A DNA stretch of 64,000 nucleotides from Cryptomeria japonica (taxonomy: Eukaryota > Streptophyta > Pinopsida > Cupressales > Cupressaceae). Under the pieces are notes generated by a model. It had not been told where the DNA came from, did no database searches, and was given only the letters and a program-made list of their open reading frames with translations. Of this stretch, positions 36,305 through 48,308 are shown in pieces. The stretch spans positions 253,009,533-253,073,532 of the forward strand of contig NC_081410.1 in assembly GCF_030272615.1 (NCBI RefSeq), given 5' to 3'. A program made the translations under genes and the position numbers. Numbering within the stretch: position 1 is the stretch's first letter; every line of letters starts with the position of its first letter.

Positions 36305-36720
36305 CATAGAAAATGTTCTTTGATGGGTCTTTCACTCAACATGGTTCTGGTGCTGGAATACTTTTTATCAGTCCTCAAAGATATTCAATCTCAAAGGCTT
36401 ACAAGATTCTCTTTCCTTGCACAAACAATATTGCAGAATATGAAGCTTTGGTAAATGGGATCAAGTTGGCTATCGAATGGAAGGTTGTTGAGTTACACAT
36501 ATATGGAGACTCTTAGATGATTATCAACCAAATCAATGATATATATCAAACTCAGAATGAGAAACTGATACCTTATAAGAGAATGGTTGATGATCTCAAG
36601 AAATACTTTACCTTTGTATCATTTCAACAGATTCCCAGATCAACAAATAGAGAAGAAGATGCTATGGATACCTTAGCATCTATACCACAGCTACAAGAAT
36701 TTGAGTTCTGCTTGAATTCC
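36305..36720 (+). pseudogene. Second RNase H of element B
   Basis: Archaeal-type RNase H with 'MFFDGSFTQHGSGAGILF' (D), 'NNIAEYEALVNGIKLA' (E) and 'HIYGDS' (D). A TAG replaces the following Gln at 36514-36516, where A has 'GDSQLV'. It continues 'QINDIYQTQNEKLIPYKRMVDDLKKYF'. Confidence 0.85.
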
Positions 36721-36739
36721 TAGTGGAAGAATTACATTA

Positions 36740-37982
36740 TCCTACTTATGATTCTTCTGAGTCCCAGATGGTCTATTCTATTATTGGACATAATTCATCT
36801 CGCTATAGCCACATTTAATCTTACTTGTGTGACCAAATTATCCCTGTTGATCTCACCCGTAATGAGAAAAGAAAACATATTTGAAATGCTTCATGGTATG
36901 TCATCATCGCTAATGATTTGTATAGGCGAGGTCTAGAGAGTACTTTGCTTAGGTGTCTAGAGACTGAAGAGTCCCAATGTGCATTATCCAAAGTCCATGA
37001 AGGTATTTGTGGATCTCATTCAAACGGTCTTACTTTAGCTCAGAAATTGTTAAGGGCTGGCTACTACTGGCTAGATATGGAAAAAGATGCTATAAAATTT
37101 GCTAAAACTTGTGAGAAGTATTAGCCAAATGGAAATCTCATACATGCTCCAACAAGGGATCTAATACCTTTCATCATACATTGGCCTTTTCAATGATGGG
37201 CATTTGACCTCATTGACCAAATCTATCTTGCATCATCTAAAGGACATAAGTTTATCATAACTGCCATTGAGTACTTCACTAAGTGGGTTGAAGTGGTTCC
37301 GCTAATCAAAGCAACCGATAATCAAGTAGCTTTGTTCATCCTAAACTATATCATTTGTAGATATGGGATACCTTCCTCAATTGTGAATGGAGGGTAGTTA
37401 AAAAACAAAGATCTAGATGAGCTCTATGAAAAATTGAAAATCAAACAACATTGGTCATCCATATACTACCTTCAAGACAATGGACAAGCTGAAGCATCTA
37501 ACAAAAATCTACTGACTATCTTGCACAAAATAGTAAACAAATCTGGAAAGGATTGGTATTTGCAGCTCAACCCTGCACTATGGGCTTATAAAATAAGTAT
37601 CAGAACACCTACTAGGGCTACACCTTTTTCTTTGGTGTATGTGTCTGAATCAGTCTTTCCTATTGAGGTGGAAATACCATCTTTGATAGTTTCTTTGCAA
37701 GATCTTGTTACTGATGAAGACTACAAAATATCTAGATTGCAAGAACTCGATTTGCTGGATGAACATTGACAAGTGGTGTTTGATCATCCGAGAGACTAAC
37801 AAAAGAGAATGTCTAGAGGTTATAATAAGAAAGTTTGACAAAGAGAATTCCAGGTTGGTGACCTTGTTTTGAGAGAAAATCCTAAAAAATCAACAGTTTC
37901 GAGACAACGAAGGGAAGTTTGAACCCAACTAGTTGGGTCCCTACATTGTTACTGCAATCTTTGGCTCTGCTGCCTAACAAAT
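36740..37982 (+). pseudogene. Integrase of element B, main part
   Basis: Shows 'SKVHEGICGSHSNGLTLAQKLLRAGYYW' and the HHCC zinc site, in which the last Cys pair is partly lost ('CEKYxPNG'). The core is 'KGHKFIITAIEYFTKWVE' and the C-terminal side 'NGQAEASNKNLLTILHKIVNKSGKDWYLQLNPALWAYK'. The second catalytic Asp position reads 'IVNGG' in place of 'VTDNG'. The last ~20 codons are separated by copia 2 and lie at 45022-45072. Confidence 0.88.
37978..37982. repeat. Target site duplication of copia 2 (left copy, CAAAT)
   Basis: CAAAT precedes the left LTR, and CAACT (45022-45026) follows the right LTR: four of five bases match. Confidence 0.65.
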
Positions 37983-39192
37983 TGTTAGTATAACCGGTGA
38001 ACAACTGAGAGGCGGGGGGGGGGGGGGGGGGGTGAATCAGTTGTTAACAAATTATGTCAATCAAACCACTTAATAACCTTTAACCGGAGCACATAAACAT
38101 TGAATACCAGAATAGAAGAAACAAATACCGGTAAGCAATAAAACTTAAAAAAGCAGCAAAGAATTAACACAATGCAACCATACCACATAACACCATGATT
38201 TGTACGTGGAACACCTAGAAAGAGAAAAACCATAGTGGGAAGCCTATCCATAGTTAGATGATACTTCTTCAGAAAGTATGTGATATAATGAGAGGTCTGC
38301 ACATGTAATAAGGCACACTTCCTAGAGTGTACTGCTCATTACAAAAGAGTCTCACTGACTACAAAGAGGTTATAACCACCTTGAGATAACTGAACAACAA
38401 TCCAAAAGAATGAACTGCCAGAAATGACATCTACCATGCTTGATTACAGTCCCGGTTAAGCTCAATACTGGAGGCTTTTGACCTCTTCTTTAAACCCAAT
38501 TCGATCCTCAATGATCGACCAAAACTCCTTTGCATATGATATTACATTTCTATTCCATACCATAATCTACAATGAGATCTTACATTAATTTATACCAACC
38601 CTAAGGCCTAAACCAATTAGGTCGGACACCTAAAATATATTACAATAAGATCATTACATACATCCATATTACAATGATATGCCATGTCAGCTTGAGACCA
38701 AAACAACAATAACCAATCCATAAATCATCCCGGTAATGTGTAGAGAACATGTTAACATGATAACAGTCCATAACCTAGATAGGTACCAGACCTAATCTGG
38801 GTCCACCACGCCGAAGCGATGTCTTCAATTAGTTGAGGTATGATCAAAGAACATACTTAGCATCCTAAAACCATCTAGAAGCCACACCAACACCACTTAT
38901 GCATCATGTCCAAGATTCTCATTAAAAGCTATGCCGGTAAGGGTTTACAAGAGTGTATGATAGCATCGATCACCGAGTCAATACCAACTAACCAAAACAT
39001 ACTCCAGGAACATGTAACACATAAAATCAAGTATACTCCATTGATCCAAACATGACAAAAGTGTCCAACAGATAGTTCCTTCTTTGGGTAACACTAGATT
39101 TTCTATCGATAACCAAAACCATAACAACTAGTGTTGACATCAATGACAAAACATCAATGCAACACATAATCAATTCATCCATAATGCCAACA
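37983..39192 (-). repeat. Copia 2 3' LTR (left copy)
   Basis: 1,210 bp, TGTTGGCATTATGG... to ...TACTAACA in element orientation. It contains a run of 19 G (38014-38032) where the other three LTRs have shorter G-rich runs. A clean polypurine tract AAAGGGGGAGAT (minus strand, 39193-39204) abuts it. Confidence 0.92.
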
Positions 39193-39539
39193 ATCTCCCC
39201 CTTTGGCATTGATAGAAAAACTAGATGTGAAAAACATCTGAGTACCAAGAAATGCCAAACAAGTCTCCCCTTGTGGAAGAAAACCAACAATCTCCTATAT
39301 ATAGCTCTGAATATCAATAACTCTTCCCCTGTGAATAATATCTCTGAATTTATTTTTCACATCACTATCTCTCCCCCTTTGACATTAATGCCAGAAATAT
39401 GACAAAAATATCAAAGCAAGAATGTAAGCCTCTGAATCTCAAAGCTGACTACTCCCCCTGAGTAGTAGCACCACTCATTAATGTCAGAATGAATAATATC
39501 TTTGATAATGCATGCCAGACTGATGACAAACTGCATCAA

Positions 39540-41230
39540 TCAAGTCTCTACTAGAGGGGCAGAAACCCCTAACCTGTCTCTTAAATACTCAAATGATTCC
39601 TTAGACAATGGTTTAGTGAATATATCTGCAATATGCTCTTTAGGGTTCACATAAACCAATTTGACTTCTTTTCCTTCTACCTTGTCCTTCAGAAAGTTGT
39701 ATTTTACTGATATGTGCTTAGTCTTAGAGTGAAATACCAGATTCTTAGACATGTCAATGGTTGTAGAGTTATCACATTAGATAACTACTGGTTCACTACA
39801 ATTTACCTTGATATCCTTCAACATTTGCTTCATCCACAAGACTTGAGTGCAATTAGTTGTTGCTACAACATATTCAGCTTCTGCAGTAGATAAAGAAATG
39901 CATGACTCTTTTTTGTTGATCCATGAAGCCAATTTCTTTCCAAGAAAGAAAGCTTCACCAGAAGTGCTCTTCCTATCATCAGTGTCTCCTACCCAATTTG
40001 AATCTGTATATGCACATAAAGTGATGTCATCATCTCTAGAATACCACAAGCCATATTCTATTATTCCTTGCAAATACTGAAATATCCTCTTTACTGCACA
40101 TTCATGATTTTCTTTAGGATTACTTTGATATCTTGAAACAATACTTACTGCATTCATAATATCTGGTCTAGTCTAAGTTAGATATAACAAGCCACCAATC
40201 ATAGAATTATACCTTGTCAGATTTTCCAGTGTAGATGTATCCTTGATAGATAATTTCTCACTAGTCACCATATGAGTACTTACCAGTTTGGAATTATCCA
40301 TACCAAACTTTTTCAACAATTCCCTCAGATAGTTAGTTTGACAGATAAAAATACCTTTGTCAGTTTGAGTAATATGCAAACCTAAGAAAAATCTCATCTC
40401 ACTAATCATGGACATTTCAAATTCATTCTTCATATTATTATAGAATTCCATGCACAATTTATCTTCTCCTCAAAAAATGATATCATCAACAAATACTTCA
40501 ATAATCAAAATATCATAATCAGTGATCTTATAATATAAATTACTATCAACACTGCCTTTAATAAAACCAAGCTTCAAAAGATATTTATCCAACCTTGCAT
40601 ACCAAGCTCTAGGAGCTTGTTTCAATCCATATAAAGCTTTCCTCAATCTACAAACCATATCTTTATCATCTGTTAGTGAAAATCCATGAGGTTGTTCAAT
40701 GTATACTTCTTCCTTAAGTTCACCATTCAAAAATGCACATTTAACATCCATTTGATAGAATTTATAGTTCTTATAAGCTGCATAGGCAAGAAATAGTCTG
40801 GCAACTTCAATTCTATCTATAGGTGTAAATGTCTCACCATAATCAATTCCTTCCATTTGCGAATATCCTTTACAAACTAATCTAGCCTTGTTTCTTACAA
40901 CTTCACCATCCTCATTCAATTTATTCCTAAAAACCCATTTAGTTCCAATAACATTCTTATTTTTAGGCCAGGGAACTAAAGTCCAAGTCTCATTCTTCTC
41001 TATCTGTTATATTCATCTTACATAGCCTTTAACCAATGTTTATCTTTACAATATTCAATAACAGATGTTGGTTGAACTTGAAAATAAAGACATACCTCTT
41101 CATTTGCCAATCTTCTTCTTGTCATAACTCCCTTGTTCCTATCTCCAATGGTTTGATCTTCAGAATGATTTAACCTTACATACCTTGGTGTGTTCTGAAC
41201 TTCAGGTTCACTGCTCTTATCATCAGTCAC
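39540..41230 (-). pseudogene. pol: Copia 2 reverse transcriptase and RNase H
   Basis: RT motifs: '[25 protein letters not shown]', '[22 protein letters not shown]', '[16 protein letters not shown]', then FVDD at 40482-40493. Then 'MSMISEMRFFLGLHI' and 'GGLLYLT'. RNase H: 'CAYTDSNWVGDTDDRKSTSG' and 'SLSTAEAEYV', ending 'HIADIFTKPLSKESFEYLRDRLG' at TGA 39540-39542. Breaks occur near 40160-40173, 40457-40470 and 40920-41018. Copia RT usually has YVDD. The F variant is shared with copia 1, so it is probably inherited from the family. Confidence 0.93.
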
Positions 41231-41272
41231 AGCTGAATTTTTTGATTGTATTGGTGTAACTGTCTCAGTTTC

Positions 41273-42377
41273 CTATACTAGTTGAGGCATTGTTGGTTCA
41301 GTTATGATCATTTCCATTGCCGGTTCCCTATCATATGATATAGATTGATTTCTGTATTTCTCATCCACTTTCACATTAGCGCTCTCCACAATTTTCTGCA
41401 ATCTTTTGTTATAACATCTATATGCTTTTCTTTGAATTGTATAAATAAGAAATATCCCTTCATCACATCTAGGATCAAACTTCCCAATTGAATCATCCAT
41501 TTTGATATAACATTTACTTCCAAAAATTCTGAAATATTTAATAGTAGTTGCATGTCCAAACCACAATTCATAAGGGGTCTTATCGGTTTCACCATTGATG
41601 TGAACTCTGTTAAATGTGTAGACTGTTGTACTCACTGCTTCTCTCCAGTCGATGTGAGGCAATTTGGCTTCCATCATCATGGATCTTGTTGCATCCAAAA
41701 TTGTTCTATTCCATTTGTCTCACTACTCCATTCTATTGAGGAGTCCGAGGTATAGATAATTGTCTCCTAATTCCATTTGTCTCACAATAACTGTTAAATT
41801 CATGAGAAGTGAACTCACTGCCTTGATCTGATCTTAGACATTTGATTTTCAATCCAGTTTTTGTTTCTACTTTTTCTTTAAAGATCTTGAATTTCTCAAA
41901 GGCTTTAGACTTCTCCCTAAGAAAAGTCACCCACATTATTCTATAATAGTCATCAATAATCAACATAAAATACCTATCACCTTGAAAGCTTCTAGTCCTT
42001 GTTGGACCACATAATTCAGTGTGAATTAAACCAAGTACATCATTAGATTTATAATGTATGCTCTTAAAACAAGTTCTAACTTGCTTTCCCAATTGACATT
42101 CCTTACATACTGGATTATGAGGCTTCATAATCTTAGGTATATCTCTAAGTGCCTTAGTTGAACTGATCTTAACAATACAATCAAAATTAACATGACACAA
42201 CCTCTTATGCCATAACCAACTATCATCAATATAAGAAATCAAACATGTCTTATTACCAGTGTTGAAGTGAAAGATATTACCTCTAATCTGAATACCGGTT
42301 GCAATCTCCAAACCATTTTTGTTAATGATTTTGCATTTTCTATCTTTAAAATGAAGTTGGAAACCCTTGTCCACCAA
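41273..42377 (-). pseudogene. Copia 2 GAG-pre-integrase and integrase
   Basis: The zinc-binding part reads 'WLWHKRLCHVNFDCI' and 'CKECQLGKQ' (HHCC). The catalytic core keeps D in 'LIHTELCGP', D in 'CLRSDQGSEFTSHEF' and E about 36 residues on. A frame break lies near 41733, in 'SIPRTPQ.NG'. The C-terminal part follows ('YELWFGHATTIKYFRIFGSKCYI'). Confidence 0.92.
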
Positions 42378-42389
42378 TTGACCAACACT

Positions 42390-42680
42390 TCAAAGATTAT
42401 TCTTTAAACCTTCTACATAATAGACATTATCAATATTATGCTTGCCATCCAGAGAAATAATACCTCTACCTTTGATCATACATGCTTTGTCATCTCCAAA
42501 TCTGACTTGACTGCCATTGTATTCTTGCAGGGACAAAATTTTTCTCTTATCTCCAGTCATATGATGTGAGCATACACTATCAATCACCCATTCATCCTTG
42601 TCTTCAATTTTTTCTTCCTGGGCCTTTTCTTCATTCATGATAGCCAGTTTCGGTTCATATTCCTTTAAAGCATAGAACAC
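42390..42680 (-). pseudogene. Copia 2 protease with altered active site (DSV)
   Basis: The segment 'WVIDSVCSHHMTGD' is the copia protease active site, normally D-S/T-G. Here the glycine codon is GTA (Val; the DSV codons span 42573-42581). The loop glycine is needed for the catalytic fold, so this copy is likely dead. The flanking text 'YNGSQVRFGDDKACMIKGRG' is typical of the family. Confidence 0.88.
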
Positions 42681-42699
42681 CTATTCCTTTCCATTGCCA

Positions 42700-43740
42700 A
42701 ATCCACTAATAGAGTCTATTGTTAGTTCATCCTCAGAGTCATCATTTACTCCTTCCTCATCCGCTATGTAGAATTGTTTACTTTTCTTGAATCTATATCT
42801 GTTCTGATTAGGCTTAAATGATTTATTAACTCTTTCTTCAAATCTTGCATTCGTTTCAGGACATCTAGATGCAAAATGACCAATCTTATTACATGCAAAA
42901 CATTTAAAAGGTTCTTTTCCTTCATACTTACTTCCTGCCGGTCCTTTAGGTATTCTTCTAGCAAATAAGGCTTCAAGTTGCTCAAATTATTCATCCTCTT
43001 TCCTCATATCTTCCAATTGTTTTGCATATAAGGCTTTCCAATCAATTTTTTTGGTAGATGATGATGCATGAAAAGTAGGGTCAAATTTTGCAGCTCCAGA
43101 AGGTCCAAATTCTTCAAGGTCAAAAGCAAATAATTTCCCAATCAAAATGTCTCTGTTCACTGAAGTGTTTGCCATTGTTCTCAACTCATTAATTGCAGTT
43201 GCCTTCATCTTGTAAGCCGGTGGAAGGGCTCTCAATACTTTGGAAAGTATTTCATCTTCACTCGGAGATCCTCCACAACATTTAATTCCCATAACAATCT
43301 CATTTACTCTTTCCATAAATACAACAATTCTTTCATTATCTTCCATCTTCAAGTTTTTATACCTTACCTGGTAACCATCAAGTTTAGCAATTTTGACAGT
43401 AGGATCACCTTAATTCAGAGTTTTCAATTTATCCCACATAATATTTGCCGATGATTTATCAGTCAATCCCATGATTTGCTGACCAATAAGTGCACACAAG
43501 ATGACTTCTATAGCTCTACAATCATTTTCAATATTTTTGTCCAAGTCTGCAAGAGCAGGATTTCCAGATGCCAGATCATAAGGTGTATATCCTTTCTCAC
43601 TGATCTCCCAAATATCCTTGCCAATACATCTAAGATGAGCCTACATTCAGATTTTCCATATCCCATAATTAGTTCCATCAAGCTTAGGGAAATCTCTTTT
43701 GAAAAATAGGTGTTGGTGGATTTGAAGTTCTAGTTGCCAT
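42700..43740 (-). pseudogene. gag: Copia 2 gag
   Basis: Starts at ATG 43738-43740 ('MATRTSNPPTP'), soon after the 5' LTR. The UBN2-type Gag includes 'SEDEILSKVLRALPPAYKMKATAINELRTMANTSVNRDI'. A CCHC knuckle (CFACNKIGHFASRC) lies at 42861-42902. Frame breaks are near 43690 and a stop near 43410. Confidence 0.88.
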
Positions 43741-43784
43741 TGGATCTTCCTCAAGCAGTTAAGCTTCTACAAAAGAGGACCAAG

Positions 43785-43796
43785 GATTTGATACCA
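43785..43796 (-). other. Decayed primer-binding site of copia 2
   Basis: The minus strand reads TGGTATCAAATC where copia 1 has TGGTATCAGAGC. It lies 2 bp inside the 5' LTR. Confidence 0.75.
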
Positions 43797-43798
43797 AT

Positions 43799-45021
43799 TG
43801 TTAGGATAACTAATGAACAACTGAGAGGGGGGAGGGTGAATCAGTTGTTAACAGATTATGTTAATCAAACCACTTGATAACCTTGAACCGGAGCACATAA
43901 ACATTGAATACCGGAATAGAAGAAACAAATACTGGTAAGAAATAAAACTTAAGAATGAAACAGAGAATTAACACAATGCAACCATACCACATAACACCAT
44001 GATTTGTATGTGAAAAACTCGTAAAGGGAAAAACCACAGTGGGAAGCCTACCCACAGTCAGATGATACTTCTTTAGAAAGTATATGATATAATGAGGGGC
44101 CTGCACATGCAGGAAGGCACACTGCATAGAGGGTATTTCTCATTACAAAAGAGTCTCACTAACTATAGAGAGGTTATAACCACCTCGAGATAATTGGACA
44201 ACAATCCAAAAGAATGAATTGTAAGAGATAGCATCTACCATGCCTGATTACAGTCCTGGTTAAGCTCAATACTGGAGGCGTTTGACCTCTTCTTTAAACC
44301 CAATTTGATCCTCAATGATCGACCAAAACTCCTTCACATATGATATTACATTTCCATTCCATACCATGATCTACAATGAGATGTTACATCAATTTATACC
44401 AACCCTAAGGCCTAACCCAATTAGGTCAGATACCTAAAAGATATTACAATATGATCATTATATACATCCATATTACAATGATATGCCATGTCATCTTGAG
44501 ACCAAAACAACAATAACCAATCCATAAATCATCTCGGTAATGTGTAGAGAACATGTTAACATGATACCAGTCCATAACCTAGATAGGTACCAGAGCTAAT
44601 CTGGGTCCACCATGCCAAAGCGATGTCTTCAATTAGTTGAGGCAGGATCAAAGAACATCTTCAGCATCTTGAAAACCATCTAGAAGCCACACCAACACCA
44701 CTTATGCATCTAGTGTCCAAGATTCTCAATAAAAGCTCTGTGGGTAAAACCTTAAACCCATGTCGGTAAGGGTTTACAAGAGTGTATGATAGCATCGATC
44801 ACCAAGTCAATACCAACTGACCAAAACATACTCCAAGAACATGTAACACATAAAATCAAACATACTCCATTGATCCAAACATGTCGGAAGTGTCCAACAG
44901 ATAGTTCCTTTTGCCGGTAACACTAGATCTTCTACTAGTAACCAAAACCATAACAGCTAGTGTTGACATAAATGACAAAACATCAATGCAACACATAATC
45001 AATTCATCCATAATGCCAATA
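43799..45021 (-). repeat. Copia 2 5' LTR (right copy)
   Basis: 1,223 bp, ending CCTAACA in element orientation. A candidate TATA box (TATAAAT, minus strand) is at 44392-44398. The outer end is mutated (TATTGG for TGTTGG). Confidence 0.9.
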
Positions 45022-45072
45022 CAACTCTATGAACCGATCAACACCATCCACTTGAAGAAATTCTTAACTTAG
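45022..45072 (+). pseudogene. C-terminal tail of element B's integrase
   Basis: Reads 'EPINTIHLKKFLT' and then TAG at 45070-45072. It matches the end of A ('DPINSMHLRKYWA') and C ('TSNIHLKKYYT'). This proves that B continues on the far side of copia 2. Confidence 0.88.
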
Positions 45073-46623
45073 TATTCTCTGCTCCAACAACCTATATAAC
45101 AAAAGAAAATAAAAATAAAAAATAAAAAATAAAAAATAAAAAAATCAAATGCCTTGATGAAAACTTGGTAAACAGGAACCTTGGTAAAAAAAAAAGAAAG
45201 GATCTTTGCCAAGCAGGTGAAAAATTGGTAAATAGGTGCCTCTTGTACTCAAGCGCCCCATCTATCAACGCAAATTTGGCATTTCCCATTTTCATTCCTT
45301 CTTTTTTGCATCTTTGCTTTCACTTGTACATATCTTTTAGTCGCTTTTGTGACATCTGGTTCTTTTGGAGCCCTCATGGCTTGAAACTGATCAATGTCCT
45401 AGTATTAGGGTAATCGATTGATCAATCTACATGTCCTAAGTAATTCAACCAAGTCATCTTTATGTCGGTAGTACCCGATCATCCAATCCGAGTCAGTCAC
45501 CTATCTCCAAACTACTAAAGAGTTTTATCACTGAGTAAACAAGCAAAACAAGACTACTGAAAACAATCACTAAACTGTTTGAGATGTGATTGACATTTTC
45601 TTTGTGTGTTGTCTTTTAAATTGGTTTTCAATTATTATTCCCTCTAAGTATCTCAAGGAAGTCTATCTTGACTAAGAGGAGCAAGGATTGGGGGCATAAT
45701 ACTTTTCTTTGTTTTCTGTTTGTAGGAATGATTTTGATGATCTAGAAACATCTAATCAGCTGGGTGTCTATGATAAGTGCTTTCACATCAAGGTTAAATT
45801 GCCACACATACCTCAAATCCACTTATTTGTATGCTATAGGGAGGTTGGAGTCACTTCTTTGTTTGTTTTGAGGGAATTTATTTAATGTACAATCTAGATG
45901 CATATGTAATCTGTCGAAGGATATGAACGAAAAAGGGTCATTGCAGACAAGATAATTAATATTGCATATGAAAAGGAAGGAGCTCTGTTTTGCCTGTTAT
46001 GTTTGTAAAATGCTCAGTGATGAAAATTAAGCATACCAAATCCAGTTACTACGTATAGGTTTCATTCATTCTAAATTTTATGTATTTAAAGTGATTTTAG
46101 TGTGATAACAATGATCTATTTATCTTTTGAATGAGAGTCTGAAGAAATCATCATTTCTCAGCTAGGTGGTCTCTTTTTCATCATCGTTTCTTCAATCGAG
46201 TACTTGTGTATTGAGATGTTAGTTGCATACATGAGCATCTTACATAGATCCATACATTTCATTATATATTTATTTGTATTCATATTATTGCATGAAAAAT
46301 AAATATTTGCATTACTCATTACTCATTTTCATCATTTATTTGCATGTGAAAAAAGAAAGAAAAAACATCCATATTCATCTCCATTACATACATCCATACT
46401 GAAAAGATATGCATACATATAGAATAAAGCATATAAATAGACATCTCATAATAAATAAACACAAGTACGATGAAATCAAATCAAGAGCTCCTATATCTTC
46501 TCATAATCTCAGTGTCTAAGAGTATAAATGATATCAACTATCAAATACAATGTCTCATCGAAGCAAGAATCGTATAGGCTACAAAAATGAGGTATATAAC
46601 AAAATCTAGGGGATATAACAAAT
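45073..46623 (+). other. 3' non-coding region of element B
   Basis: Begins with an A-rich run (45105-45145). Two copies of the GTGAAAACCTGG-type module follow (45156-45176 and 45217-45236), then 'GCGCCCCATCTATC', as after pol in A. The remainder is non-coding as far as I can see. Confidence 0.65.
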
Positions 46624-46892
46624 CTAGCTCTCTACCTCTCCCTGATTGTGGGGTGGAGAAGGTGGTTCCTGCTGACTGACGTCCTATCTGGATGCCCTAG
46701 CTCCCTCTGATCAAGCCATATACTGAGAATATGGAACAACCCGCTATGCTACTGGGACCGCTACACTATAAGCTGCAACATAATAAGCTACATGACTTGT
46801 CTGATGCAAGACCTCTTGCTTAAGAGCATCTCATTCTGCTCTCACCTCTACAAGCTGTCGATCATGATTTTCTCTGACCTTTACAAGTTGAC
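46624..46892 (-). pseudogene. C-terminal fragment of element B's antisense PMD ORF
   Basis: The minus-strand frame reads 'VRENHDRQLVEVRAE.DALKQEV', a charged coiled-coil-like run matching the tail of A's PMD ORF ('LEREHDQFRVEIARL'). It ends at TAG 46624-46626. Three internal stops are present. It is cut at 46892/46893, where plus-strand PMD sequence of element C begins. The missing N-terminal part is found at 62565-63847. Confidence 0.65.
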
Positions 46893-48308
46893 CTTTATAG
46901 GTGGTTTCCTATGTCTCGACCGTAGGTCGAAGGGACTATCGGTAGGAAGGGGATTGGTGCTGGAGGAGATGGTGACACAAGGTCACAGGTTCGCATGGGG
47001 ATCAGCTATGCTAGCCCACTTGTACAGGGACTTGCATGAGGTAGTATACCTAGGTTACGATAGTTTGTCAGCTAGCGTGACACTTCTACAGGTATGGTGT
47101 TGGGAGCACATTCCTGTAGCTAGGCCATTGGTGGATAGAGATTGGCCTGTTGGGTGTGCATACGTATATGGATACAGGGGGTTAGTTGTCTAGCAGAAGC
47201 TGGGCAAACTTGAGTGGTGGAGGAGGGTACTAGATGACATTGATATGGTCATTTGGCGGCCATATATAGGTTGTGAGGTTTGGGCTGAGGATGGGCTGGA
47301 GATGCCATATGTCTTCATGACCCGATTTTTCATAGGGAGGACCTCGTTTGTGATTAAGAGATTTTTGGTTACTAGAGTTTTGTAGCAGTATGGTCGTCAG
47401 CAGGGGATACCATAGGGGTCCTATTTGTATGTGCACCAAAGGTAGGATATACCATATTGGGGTCTGACTATTGACAGTGCGGTGGTCTTAGAGGAGTTTG
47501 TGTAGTTAGTGGGCTAGATATGGGACTACGCCCCTGAGATACTAGATGCTGGTATGATGGATGAGTTTGCCCGATTGTTTGGAGCTCGTGTCATGGCAAG
47601 GATATCAGATCCAGTGGAGATGTGGCCCACTTTTGATGATGATGAGGATGAGGGAGGTGGAGATGGGGATGAGGGAGATGATGGAGGAGGTGGAGGAGGA
47701 TGACGAGGGAGAAAAGATTAGGGGAGGAGAGGAGACAGAGGTAGAGATGGTGGTGATAGATGGGTATGGGTGGAGAGAGAAGTTCGACGAGCTGTGATGG
47801 ATAGAGGGAGAGGAAGTTTGGTGATTGGAGCAGGGGGTGAGGGGAGAGTAGGAGAGGTGATAGTAGTAGTGGGAGGGACTGATGAGTTGAGATGACCAAC
47901 TCAAAGGAGGAGGACTGATGTGTTACCTCCACCAACACCGAGGACAGGGGAAGGATGTGGAGTGCATCTTCCTAGGTACCTCTTCAGATCCAAGTTTTGA
48001 TGCATCAAGAGGATGCTCAGATTAGGACCCTACAGTTGATAGTGTAGTAGCTATAGGCACAATTATTGTCGCAACAGTGCTAGATTACATAGCTGACCAT
48101 AGAGCGGGATACTATTTTGGAGCGGCTAGGTCGAGTTGAGGAGCTAGTAGGGAGTTTGTAGAGAGCGAAAATAGGTGGTCTGATGAGAGAAACCTTGAGA
48201 GAGCTGGCTTTGAGAGCCAAGGAGGTGGAGTACTACTGGCGCCATTATGAGGATGTGGTGCCTAGGGAGTGCCGAGTGCAGAGTTTCATGCAGTCAAAAT
48301 CAAGTTGA
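46893..48308 (+). pseudogene. Antisense PMD ORF of element C (N-terminus missing)
   Basis: The plus strand shows 'GGFLCLDRRSKGLSVGRGLVLEEM', 'RFAWGSAMLAHLYRDLHEVVYLG', 'VWCWEHIPVARP', 'WWRRVLDDIDMVIWRPY' and 'MMDEFARLFGARVMARI', which follow the PMD pattern. An acidic Asp/Glu/Gly stretch (about 47625-47702) and a charged tail ('YYWRHYEDVVPRECRVQSF') end at TGA 48306-48308. Compared with A this copy keeps the C-terminal half of the domain. Compared with B it lacks everything before 'FIGGFLC'. Several TAG stops interrupt it. Confidence 0.78.

Larger units (their letters stand above)
37983..45021 (-). mobile_element. Copia 2: Ty1/copia element in B's integrase
   Basis: 7.04 kb with LTRs at 37983-39192 and 43799-45021. 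In element orientation the order is PBS, gag, protease, GAG-pre-integrase, integrase, RT, RNase H. Integrase before RT defines Ty1/copia. It is inserted in the minus direction 20 codons before the end of B's pol. It is the same family as copia 1, but all domains are present. Scattered stops, the protease change and a decayed PBS show it is inactive. Confidence 0.95.

Noticed and set aside
47591-47938. Minus-strand Ser/Leu/His-rich ORFs
   Set aside because: They are shadows of the plus-strand acidic tract of C's PMD ORF.
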